From a virus, in the IMG/VR virus record IMGVR_UViG_3300017743_000131, positions 1-23,481 of that record: a stretch of 23,481 nt of DNA; one strand, given 5' to 3'. Positions 1 to 6,876 of this stretch are shown here, in pieces. The notes under the pieces were generated by a model. That model had not been told where the DNA came from and made no database searches. It saw only the letters and a list, made by a program, of their open reading frames with translations. A program made the translations under genes and the position numbers. The number at the start of each line of letters is the position of its first letter. Positions within the stretch are counted from its first letter, which is position 1.

Positions 1-1
1 T

Positions 2-211
2 GTACCAACCGGTGTTATTCCATGGAAAGACGCTGGTGGCGGTAGTGTACAAACAAATGATATATTTGGTATTCATATTATATTGCCAGAAGGATTTACC
101 GGAGAAATTGATGCTATAGCATTTAATTATACAAGTACTCCATCCGGTAACGATGGTAATGGTACAACTATACCAATATTACATAATAATGGTAACAGTG
201 GAAACTTATAA
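2..211 (+). CDS. C-terminal fragment of an unidentified (probably virion) protein
   Basis: The window opens inside a gene. The frame starting at base 2 is open for 69 codons and ends at TAA 209-211. The visible part runs from VPTGVIPWKDAGGG to HNNGNSGNL and is rich in Gly, Asn, Thr and Ile, with stretches such as GIHIILPEGFTGEIDAIAF that alternate hydrophobic and polar residues as in beta-structured virion proteins. No family is recognisable from this fragment. It lies just upstream of other structural/fibre genes in the same direction, so a fibre or surface role is the natural guess, but that is inference from context. The start lies outside the window. Confidence 0.6.
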   Translation, partial: VPTGVIPWKDAGGGSVQTNDIFGIHIILPEGFTGEIDAIAFNYTSTPSGNDGNGTTIPILHNNGNSGNL

Positions 212-243
212 GAGATATTAAATAAAAAATAGGAAAATAAAAA

Positions 244-1323
244 ATGGCTAATTCATTTGTAAATGATACATTAACAGAAATTGCAGTAAAGCGATTATCC
301 GGTAAAGCACAAACTAGTACCAGATTAACAATAGAAGGAGAAACAATAGGTTCCACAGTAACTGTTGCAGCATCAACTGTATTTGGAGAAGCAGTACCTA
401 ATGATCCGTCAGGAACATTATTTGCATTAACTGATAATGTTGAAAAAATTAGATTTGAATTATCTCCAATTCCAGATTCATTTTATCAAGCATCAAATGC
501 TGAAACAGGCGTAGGAGCTGGAGTAACAACGTATCATGGATATGCATTAAAAATAACTGGTTCATATGAAACAAATTCATCCAATCCAGCTGCAGGTACT
601 GGAGTATTTCAAGATGGATTTCATTTAAGTGGTTCTAGAGGAGCTTTACAAATAGTTCCGCCAAATCAATCTTCTTTACAAGGAACTGCAAATAAATATA
701 ACGCAAAAATTTATTCTACAAATGGACCACAAATTGCTACAGATTCTAGTATTGATTGGTATCTAGATCAATTTGCAGGAATACTATTTATAGAAGATCC
801 TGCTGATTATGGAACTATAGGGTCGCCAAATACCGGTAACCTCGTACCTTATGTAGTAGAAGGATATATCTATACTGGTAAAATGGTTAGTACTAGATTA
901 GATGACGCTAGTCCTAGTACCGGCGGCGGAGGACATTTCTTAGCAACAGGATCATCAGCAAGTCCTATATCAGCTTCATTAAATGTTGGAACAGATGATA
1001 TATTTAAAATATCCAGCGGATCAACAGATCTAGTAACATTATCAACTACTGGTGGCGAAACTAATTTCAATATAAATGGTAATCTAGTAGCTACACAATA
1101 TATTGTTTCATCTTCTGTATCATTCTTTACTCAATCATTTAGTAGTGGTTCAACAATATTTGGTGATTCATTAACAGATACTCATCTATTTACAGGATCA
1201 TTATTTTTTACTGGAAGCGGAACATATGCAACTATGAGTAATTCTGAATATCATGAAATTGCATATCAAACTTCTAGAGGCGGATTAAAATTTAGTCATG
1301 TAATTGATGGAGGATCATTTTAA
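244..1323 (+). CDS. Putative virion/fibre protein with a shared SGST-FGD module
   Basis: A 359-residue protein starting at ATG 244, preceded by AGGAAAA about 9 bases upstream. The N-terminal part (about 1-215) is mixed-composition and may be the virion-attachment region; it includes DWYLDQFAGILFIEDPADYG (171-190) and VPYVVEGYIYTGK (201-213). A Gly-rich hinge (STGGGGH, 225-231) leads to a Ser/Gly/Thr-rich C-terminal part. Residues about 300-320 (SSGSTIFGDSLTDTHLFTGS) resemble ASGSTKFGDTTDDLHQFTGS near residue 559 of the large fibre at 3120, so the two share a building block. The next gene follows after 3 bases. A role as a fibre or fibre-base protein is inferred; I know no characterised homologue. 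Confidence 0.75.
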   Translation: MANSFVNDTLTEIAVKRLSGKAQTSTRLTIEGETIGSTVTVAASTVFGEAVPNDPSGTLFALTDNVEKIRFELSPIPDSFYQASNAETGVGAGVTTYHGYALKITGSYETNSSNPAAGTGVFQDGFHLSGSRGALQIVPPNQSSLQGTANKYNAKIYSTNGPQIATDSSIDWYLDQFAGILFIEDPADYGTIGSPNTGNLVPYVVEGYIYTGKMVSTRLDDASPSTGGGGHFLATGSSASPISASLNVGTDDIFKISSGSTDLVTLSTTGGETNFNINGNLVATQYIVSSSVSFFTQSFSSGSTIFGDSLTDTHLFTGSLFFTGSGTYATMSNSEYHEIAYQTSRGGLKFSHVIDGGSF

Positions 1324-1326
1324 AGA

Positions 1327-1701
1327 ATGTCTAATGGTAATATAATAAGATTAAGAAGATCTACAACTGCTGGATCAATGCCGTTAGTAAGTACATTACA
1401 AACTGGAGAATTGTCGGTTAATGTATATGATGGAAAATTATTTTTTAAAAGATCAAAAGATGGTAGTGAAACAATAGAACAAATATTTACCACAGACACA
1501 TTTGTTACAGGATCATTACAATTTAAACCTGACAACACAGAAACAAACATATTAGAAGTGCATGAAAATGATAGTACTTCAGCTTTGATAATAACATCTC
1601 AAAGCATAATGACATTAAGAAAACAAGAAAGAGCAACACCTATTGCTTCGACTGGCGGAATCATGTATTCCGGAAGTGCTTTTTGGTTAGGTATTGATTG
1701 A
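1327..1701 (+). CDS. Small fibre-associated protein with Mtd-N-like repeat
   Basis: A 124-residue protein starting 3 bases after the preceding stop; a GGAGG at 1309-1313 inside the upstream gene is a plausible but distant ribosome site. The N-terminus (IIRLRRSTTAGSMPLVSTLQ, then TGELSVNVYDGKLFFKRS, residues about 6-43) follows the pattern LRRxTTA...L..GELxVNxxDGKLxF found at the N-terminus of many phage tail-fibre and tropism-determinant proteins (Mtd-N type). The rest is beta-rich and ends in SGSAFWLGID. Tight linkage to the gene before it suggests both belong to one fibre or adaptor complex. The motif match is clear; the exact role is inferred. Confidence 0.75.
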   Translation: MSNGNIIRLRRSTTAGSMPLVSTLQTGELSVNVYDGKLFFKRSKDGSETIEQIFTTDTFVTGSLQFKPDNTETNILEVHENDSTSALIITSQSIMTLRKQERATPIASTGGIMYSGSAFWLGID

Positions 1702-1723
1702 GCATGTTTTTTTAATACAATGA

Positions 1724-1731
1724 TATTTATA
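1724..1731 (+). promoter_or_regulatory. TATTTATA element (copy 1), candidate phage promoter core
   Basis: The gap 1702-1802 contains GATATTTATATATAG, with TATTTATA 71 bases upstream of the fibre start at 1803. The same 8-mer recurs in most other gaps of the window. This copy is followed by a very AT-rich tract and then AAGGAATTT as ribosome site. Function is inferred from recurrence only. Confidence 0.4.
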
Positions 1732-1802
1732 TATAGTATAAAGTTATATATAATAATATAATAAAATAAAAATATAATAAATTAAAATAAAGGAATTTTA
1801 AA

Positions 1803-2693
1803 ATGGCAACATGGAAAAAAGTCATAGTATCAGGTAGTGCTGCAGAACTAAAAGCTGTATCATCATCATTAGGTATTATAATTGACTCAGAAAACGCACA
1901 ATCCACCAGATATATGGCTGTTAGTGGTAGTGGAAAATCTACCGGATCATTTGGTAGAGTATTAGGAACAATTCAAGCAGCACAAATATCTGACCCAGGT
2001 AATTTACCTGCAGCTGAATGGGATGGATCTAGAGATGGTGACGCAGAAATATCTGGTTCATTAGTATTAACAGGATCAGCTGGTAGAATACCATCATTAG
2101 AAATAGTAGGATACAATTTAGGTGTTGGAACTCAAAAAATTGGTAATACAGCAGCAACTACAATTTTATCAGGATCATTTAATGGTAACGTAACCGGAGC
2201 TTTAACTAGTAGTTTTAATGGTCAAATTGGTGGAACAAGACCAGATACTGGTGCATTTACAAGTATAACTACAACTGGTAATGCAACTATAGCAGGTGAT
2301 TTAATTGTTGAAGGTGTTACTACAGAAGTTAGAACCGACAATTTATCTGTTAAAGATAAATTAATCACATTAGCATCTGGATCAGTAGCTGGAGATGCAT
2401 CAGATGTAACTATTGAACCTGGAATTGTTTTTTCAGGAGCTAGAATTGGTGCCGGCACAACTTATGCTACAACACTCAATTCAGGATCTGCATTATACAT
2501 TGATAAAGAATCACAAAGATTAACAGTAACAACTGATGCAGTTGCTCCAAACAAATCTGTACTTGGAATGGATGCAAATAGAGCTCATATTCCATTAGTA
2601 TTGACAGGATCGTTTGTAAGCAATGCACAAGGCGCGCAGATAGGTAACTTTAAAGTCGACAGCAACGGCGAATTTTATGTATATACTGCATAA
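1803..2693 (+). CDS. WKK-type tail fibre protein (short)
   Basis: A 296-residue protein with ribosome site AAGGAATT just before ATG 1803. It begins ATWKKVIVSGSAAELK, nearly the same opening as the 1010-residue fibre at 3120 (PNWKKVILSGSNAVLA), so the two probably share an attachment domain. Residues about 165-193 (GDLIVEGVTTEVRTDNLS and KDKLITLASGS) match a beta-repeat commonly seen in T4-like marine phage tail fibres, of the type GDLTVxGTTTTVNS..LxVxDK.I.L. The middle is made of SGS/TGS/SFNG repeats. The C-terminus (NFKVDSNGEFYVYTA) is compact. It is the last gene before a strong terminator. Fibre identity is well supported by composition and motif; receptor and position on the virion are unknown. 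Confidence 0.8.
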   Translation: MATWKKVIVSGSAAELKAVSSSLGIIIDSENAQSTRYMAVSGSGKSTGSFGRVLGTIQAAQISDPGNLPAAEWDGSRDGDAEISGSLVLTGSAGRIPSLEIVGYNLGVGTQKIGNTAATTILSGSFNGNVTGALTSSFNGQIGGTRPDTGAFTSITTTGNATIAGDLIVEGVTTEVRTDNLSVKDKLITLASGSVAGDASDVTIEPGIVFSGARIGAGTTYATTLNSGSALYIDKESQRLTVTTDAVAPNKSVLGMDANRAHIPLVLTGSFVSNAQGAQIGNFKVDSNGEFYVYTA

Positions 2694-2727
2694 TATATAA
2701 ACAAAGTTTTTAATTTATTATATTGAG

Positions 2728-2756
2728 AAGCGGAGATTAATTTCTCCGCTTTTTTT
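2728..2756 (+). terminator. Intrinsic terminator after the first fibre block
   Basis: A perfect 9-bp stem (AAGCGGAGA, loop TTAATT, TCTCCGCTT) is followed by a T run (2750-2756). The stem is GC-rich against a strongly AT-rich background. It lies between the stop at 2693 and the next start at 2780 and closes the 244-2693 block. Confidence 0.9.
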
Positions 2757-2779
2757 ATAACTTCAAAAGGAATCATGTT

Positions 2780-3028
2780 ATGGCAATTATAAGAAATCCA
2801 AACAAAAAAAATTCAATTCAAAATTCTGTTGTCGAAGATTCAATTGAACAATTGAAAGCATTTAAAGAACAAGAATCTCAAACTACACAATTCCAACCAC
2901 AATTCACAAAAGATGAAGCAATATGGATGATGGGATTAATTAAAAATTGTACATTTAAAGGCGAAGATGTACAAAAGGTTTATGAAGCAGTTGTTAAGTT
3001 ACAATTAATTGTGAATGAATCTAACTAG
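2780..3028 (+). CDS. Small helical phage protein of unknown function
   Basis: An 82-residue protein with AAAGGAATC before ATG 2780. The N-terminus is polar and probably disordered (IRNPNKKNSIQNS). The C-terminal half (FTKDEAIWMMGLIKNCTFKG, then GEDVQKVYEAVVKLQ) is predicted to be two amphipathic helices. I recognise this as the pattern of a small protein often found in marine phage genomes (FT.eE..., LI..s.F.G.d, .KLQ), but it has no assigned function that I know. It sits alone between a terminator and the leader of the large fibre gene. Confidence 0.7.
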   Translation: MAIIRNPNKKNSIQNSVVEDSIEQLKAFKEQESQTTQFQPQFTKDEAIWMMGLIKNCTFKGEDVQKVYEAVVKLQLIVNESN

Positions 3029-3033
3029 TTATA

Positions 3034-3041
3034 TATTTATA
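3034..3041 (+). promoter_or_regulatory. TATTTATA element (copy 2), upstream of the large fibre
   Basis: TTATATATTTATATTAAAA begins just after the stop at 3028. The TATTTATA core is 78 bases upstream of ATG 3120, which would leave the GC-rich element at 3059-3103 inside the transcript leader. It is part of the recurrent intergenic motif. Promoter activity is inferred. Confidence 0.45.
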
Positions 3042-3058
3042 TTAAAATAAACTTATTA

Positions 3059-3103
3059 TTGGCCCGTACGGGAAGTGGGCAGCAAAAAATGCTGTTACCA
3101 ACC
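3059..3103 (+). promoter_or_regulatory. GC-rich, potentially structured leader of the large fibre gene
   Basis: The leader contains a perfect 10-bp palindrome CCCGTACGGG (3063-3072), a perfect 5-bp hairpin CAGCA-AAAAA-TGCTG (3080-3094), and TTGG (3059-3062) complementary to CCAA (3098-3101), which could close both into a three-way junction. GCCC (3062-3065) can alternatively pair with GGGC (3077-3080), so two mutually exclusive folds are possible. The block ends shortly before the ribosome site AGGAG and ATG 3120. I cannot match it to a riboswitch class I know. It could be a translational control element, an RNA-processing signal or imported sequence. Confidence 0.4.
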
Positions 3104-3119
3104 ATGATAGGAGAAGCAA

Positions 3120-6100
3120 ATGCCAAACTGGAAAAAAGTCATTTTATCTGGCAGTAATGCCGTCTTAGCAGAAATAACTGCATCAGGAAATTTATCAGGT
3201 AGTGGAACAGCTACCGCATCATACGGGTTATTCACCGGATCTTTCGGAGGAGACGGAACAAATCTAAATTTATCAAGTAACACATCAATTTCAACATCAC
3301 CATTTCCATTTGCTGGAGATGGAATAATATCTGGATCACTATTAATATCAAGTTCAAATGTTGGAGGAGTTTCAACAGCTTCATTAACATTAGAAGGTTC
3401 AGGTTCAACAATATTTTCAGTCCAAGGTTCTCAAGGACAATTATTTTCACTAACAGATGACTTATTACATGATAATTTAGTAGTAGGAGATATTTCAGGA
3501 GATACAATATTTAAAGTATCAGGTTCTGGTTTAGTAATGATACCAGTAGGAAATTTAACTGGTAGTGGAACAGCTACTGCATCATATGGATTATTTACTG
3601 GATCATTTGGTGGAGATGGTACCAATTTAAATCTAGCTAATAATACTACAATCACAGTAGCAACACCAACCTTAAATGCAGTAACCACAGCTGGTAATAC
3701 CACAACAAATAATATTGAAATTACTGGTTCATTAACAATATCAGGATCACTTATTCCATCTACTAACCCACCAAATAGACAAAATGTAGTAATAGGACAA
3801 GATGCAGCAACAGGTTTAATTGACAATGCTAGTTATGGTATAACCAATGTTATTGTAGGATATGAAGCAGCTCATGATGCAAACCAACTTAACAACAGTG
3901 TTTTATTAGGGTGGAAAGCAGGTTATGCTATAGATAATGGAACTAATAACATTGGGATAGGTAAATCCGCATTAGGATCTACTACAACAAGAGGTAATAG
4001 TATTAGATATAACATTGGAGTAGGTGAAGGATCAGGAGCAAATCTACAAGGAGGAACTAGTGGGAATTATGATGAATATAATATTCTTATGGGTATATAT
4101 TCTGGAGCTAATTTATATAGTAATGATGGAAATTATAATAATATATTAATTGGCCATTATAATAAAGGATTACCATCTAGTGGTACATTACGAAATTCTC
4201 TTAAAATAGGTCAAACAACATCTGGAAATGTTACAATATTTCCAATATCAGCATCATTAGATTCAGGGTCTGTACTTATACCACAATTAAAAGTAGATAG
4301 TGTTAATACTGCGAATTCAGCTTCAGGAGCAACTTTATTAGTTGAAGGGTCTGGTTCAACAGTATTTGAAGTAATAGGATCAGAAGGCACATTATTTTCA
4401 GTTTCTGATAATTTAACTCAAGGATCATTATTTGCAGTTAAAGATATTAATGGATTTCCATTACTAGATGTTACAAGAAACACCGGGTCTGCAGACATAG
4501 TAACAATAGGACAATCGGATTTATTAATTGATTCTGGTTCATTGATATTAACAGGATCAATTTCAGTTTCTGGATCTGTTACAAATAATTTAACAGCTTC
4601 ATATGCAATAAAAGCTCTTTCAGCTGATACTGTAACAACAGTTCCAACCTTAAATGCAGTAACCGCAGCTGGTAATACCACAACAAATAATATTAGTGTA
4701 GGAGCAATAACTGGAAGTAATTTGTTAATTACAAATACAGCTTCAATTTCATATTTTCATACCACATATCAATCTTCATCAATTATCCACGCTTCTGGAT
4801 CTACCAAATTTGGAGACACAACAGATGATCTTCATCAGTTTACTGGATCAATTGAGTCGCAAGGACCAATAACAGCATCTGCATTTTCAGGAGATGGATC
4901 TTCATTAACAGGATTAAATCCATTTCCATTCACAGCATCTTCAGCAGCAATTATATCTAGATCAATAGCCGTAACAGATACAGATTCAACAGCATTAAGA
5001 TTAATAGGATCAGGTTCGGTAAGTCAATCAGGTATATTTGAAGTCGAAGGATCAGCAGGCCCTCTATTTTCAGTTCAAGATGGATTAGATGGTGTTTTAA
5101 TGGAAGTAAACAATATTTCAGGTTTACCATTATTTCAAGTATCATCTTCAAATGAAGTATTTGTAAACAGAGGTAATTTAACATCTGGTGTTACCACAGC
5201 TACTGCTTCATTTGCATATTTCACCGGTTCATTTGCTGGAAATGGCGGAGGTTTAACAAATCTAAATGTAACCACACCAGACTTAGATGCAGTAACGACT
5301 GCAGGTAATACCACAGCAAATAATATTACAGCAGGAATCATTTCTGGATCCGCATTTAATTTAAATAATAAATCTGCCGTAAGCTTTACAACAACTAACT
5401 TAAATATTGGTTATGCTAATGATTGGACTCACATAAATCTAGGAAAACAATCAACTGACGAAATACGTGTAAATGGTATTTTAAAAGCACAACAAAGTAT
5501 TACGGCTTCTGCAAATATAAGTGCAAGTGGATATGTATCAGCATCTGCATTTTCAGGTGATGGTTCAGGATTAAGAAACTTGCCTTCAACCAATTCATTT
5601 CCATTTGTAGGAGATGCTGAAATAACAGGATCATTAATAGTATCTGCATCACACACATCACAATCATTATCTGTTATAGGAAGTGGTTCAACAGTATTTG
5701 ATGTAATAGGATCTGAGGGTACATTATTTTCAATAGATGATGATTTAGATGGAATAATATTTACTGCTAATAACAGAACAGGAAATCCTGTACTTCAAGC
5801 TTCAGCTTCGGGAGAAGTTTATATAGGAAGTACACCACAATCGCTTTATACAACCGCAGTCATAAGTTCTACTGCCGCATCTGTAACGCATTCTTTAGCA
5901 ATTATTAATACAAGTTCATATGATGGGGCATTCTTTGACTACACTGCTCATTCGGGGTCAAACGCACGTGCAGGTAGTGTAATGTCTGTATGGAATGGTT
6001 CAAATATTAGTTTCACCGAGACTACTACCACAGATATAGGATCAACAGCAGATTTAAATATAAAAACAATTATTTCTGGTAGTGCTGCTAGATTAGTAGC

Positions 6101-6152
6101 ATATAGCCCAAATGCACAATATAATATTAAAACAATAATACGAGCATTATAA
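3120..6152 (+). CDS. Large modular WKK-type tail fibre / adhesin
   Basis: A 1010-residue protein with GATAGGAGAAGCAA as ribosome site before ATG 3120. Order of parts: attachment-like N-terminus PNWKKVILSGSNA (2-14); two copies of a GSGTATASYGLFTGSF block (about 23-51 and 144-172); four copies of a module of roughly 47 residues built on GSGSTxFxVxGSxGxLFSxxD (about 91, 408, 630 and 853); three linkers of the type LNAVTTAGNTTTNNI (about 185, 511, 723); a head-like beta-roll region (about 223-365) with NVIVGYEA, NIGIGKSAL and NILMGIYSGAN repeats; and a C-terminal domain ending DIGSTADLNIKTIISGSA...YNIKTIIRAL that resembles terminal domains of other phage fibres. Probably trimeric and host-contacting. 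The LamG array follows after 4 bases without its own clear ribosome site. Confidence 0.85.
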   Translation: MPNWKKVILSGSNAVLAEITASGNLSGSGTATASYGLFTGSFGGDGTNLNLSSNTSISTSPFPFAGDGIISGSLLISSSNVGGVSTASLTLEGSGSTIFSVQGSQGQLFSLTDDLLHDNLVVGDISGDTIFKVSGSGLVMIPVGNLTGSGTATASYGLFTGSFGGDGTNLNLANNTTITVATPTLNAVTTAGNTTTNNIEITGSLTISGSLIPSTNPPNRQNVVIGQDAATGLIDNASYGITNVIVGYEAAHDANQLNNSVLLGWKAGYAIDNGTNNIGIGKSALGSTTTRGNSIRYNIGVGEGSGANLQGGTSGNYDEYNILMGIYSGANLYSNDGNYNNILIGHYNKGLPSSGTLRNSLKIGQTTSGNVTIFPISASLDSGSVLIPQLKVDSVNTANSASGATLLVEGSGSTVFEVIGSEGTLFSVSDNLTQGSLFAVKDINGFPLLDVTRNTGSADIVTIGQSDLLIDSGSLILTGSISVSGSVTNNLTASYAIKALSADTVTTVPTLNAVTAAGNTTTNNISVGAITGSNLLITNTASISYFHTTYQSSSIIHASGSTKFGDTTDDLHQFTGSIESQGPITASAFSGDGSSLTGLNPFPFTASSAAIISRSIAVTDTDSTALRLIGSGSVSQSGIFEVEGSAGPLFSVQDGLDGVLMEVNNISGLPLFQVSSSNEVFVNRGNLTSGVTTATASFAYFTGSFAGNGGGLTNLNVTTPDLDAVTTAGNTTANNITAGIISGSAFNLNNKSAVSFTTTNLNIGYANDWTHINLGKQSTDEIRVNGILKAQQSITASANISASGYVSASAFSGDGSGLRNLPSTNSFPFVGDAEITGSLIVSASHTSQSLSVIGSGSTVFDVIGSEGTLFSIDDDLDGIIFTANNRTGNPVLQASASGEVYIGSTPQSLYTTAVISSTAASVTHSLAIINTSSYDGAFFDYTAHSGSNARAGSVMSVWNGSNISFTETTTTDIGSTADLNIKTIISGSAARLVAYSPNAQYNIKTIIRAL
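3666..3716 (+). repeat. 51-bp direct repeat, copy A (fibre linker)
   Basis: This tract encodes PTLNAVTTAGNTTTNNI. It matches copy B (4644-4694) at all but one base and copy C (5277-5327) at most positions. The repeats separate the larger modules of the fibre gene. Confidence 0.85.
4644..4694 (+). repeat. 51-bp direct repeat, copy B (fibre linker)
   Basis: Encodes PTLNAVTAAGNTTTNNI. It differs from copy A by one base (ACCGCAGCT instead of ACCACAGCT), changing one Thr to Ala. Confidence 0.85.
5277..5327 (+). repeat. 51-bp direct repeat, copy C (diverged fibre linker)
   Basis: Encodes PDLDAVTTAGNTTANNI. It has the same length and register as copies A and B but several base changes, so it is the older copy or has drifted faster. 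Confidence 0.75.
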
Positions 6153-6156
6153 TAAT

Positions 6157-6876
6157 ATGGGAATTAGAAGAGGTTCCATAACAACACCAATTATAGCAGA
6201 TGGTTTAATTTTCAATATTGACGCTGCAAATAGATCAAGCGCACTTCCTAAAAGTGATACTACTACTGTATTTAACACCGCAGGAGATATCACTATTTCA
6301 GGATCAGTTTACAATGAATATGATATGTGGGAAGGTCCTACTACAGCTAGTTTCGCATTTGACACTGCAGATTACATAGGACTTAACAGAAGTATGTCAG
6401 AGTTATTAACAGCTGATTCATCTTTTTCATTGTCTGTATGGGTAAAATTCCCATTAGCTGTACATTTAGTAATATTAGGAAACGAAGATTCAGAGTCTAA
6501 TCAACTTGAATTTTCTGTTGATCCTAATAATAATTTTATGATTTTAAGTTTAAATAGTACTAATTCTGTCGAATATGTAGGTAGCGTATTTCAAAACCCA
6601 ACAATCAATAAATGGTGGAATTTAGTTTGGGTACTAGAAGTAGTAGGTAGTACTAAAACATATAAAGCTTATGTCAACGGTCAATTTGGTGGTTCTAATT
6701 CAATATCAACTTCATATACCCTACCAACATCGAATAGTATAATAGGGGATGGGAAGGTTTTTGGTGGTACTGCAGGAGATCTTAATATTGCTAATTTACA
6801 ATTATATAATATAGCACTCAATTCAAATTATGTTTTACACAACTACAACGCATTAAAATCAAGATTCGGATTATAA
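6157..6876 (+). CDS. LamG-like (concanavalin-type) virion protein, array member 1
   Basis: A 239-residue protein. It has the typical frame of phage LamG_3-type proteins: an opening GLIFNIDAANRSS (17-29), a central FAFD / FSLSVWVKF strand pair, KTYKAYVNGQFGG near residue 167, and a closing IANLQLYNIALN plus NYNALKSRFGL. This jelly-roll fold usually binds carbohydrate or forms exposed virion decorations. ATG 6157 lies 4 bases after the fibre stop and I see no Shine-Dalgarno sequence, so translation may depend on coupling to the fibre gene. Its stop overlaps the next start as TAATG. It is the most diverged at the N-terminus (GIRRGSITTPIIAD). Family call is by motif; the ligand is unknown. Confidence 0.8.
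   Translation: MGIRRGSITTPIIADGLIFNIDAANRSSALPKSDTTTVFNTAGDITISGSVYNEYDMWEGPTTASFAFDTADYIGLNRSMSELLTADSSFSLSVWVKFPLAVHLVILGNEDSESNQLEFSVDPNNNFMILSLNSTNSVEYVGSVFQNPTINKWWNLVWVLEVVGSTKTYKAYVNGQFGGSNSISTSYTLPTSNSIIGDGKVFGGTAGDLNIANLQLYNIALNSNYVLHNYNALKSRFGL
6835..6858 (+). repeat. 24-bp exact repeat at the 3' end of LamG gene 1
   Basis: The tract starting TTACACAACTACAACG is identical over 24 bases to 7614-7637 at the end of LamG gene 2, while the gene interiors are very different. A 15-base part (AACTACAACGCATTA) recurs at 9103-9117 in LamG gene 4. Confidence 0.85.

Noticed and set aside
168-356. Open frame on the minus strand across the start of the first complete gene
   Set aside because: It crosses the ribosome site and 5' end of the well-supported + strand gene, has low-complexity hydrophobic composition and no homology-like motif.
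3104-3157. Short frame starting at ATG 3104 (17 codons) upstream of the fibre start
   Set aside because: It has no ribosome site of its own and overlaps that of the fibre; a leader peptide cannot be excluded but nothing supports it.
3232-3507. Minus-strand frame rich in Leu inside the large fibre gene
   Set aside because: It is the reverse reading of Ser/Gly/Asn-rich repeats; the Leu richness is a by-product of the TTA/CTA complement of AT-rich codons.
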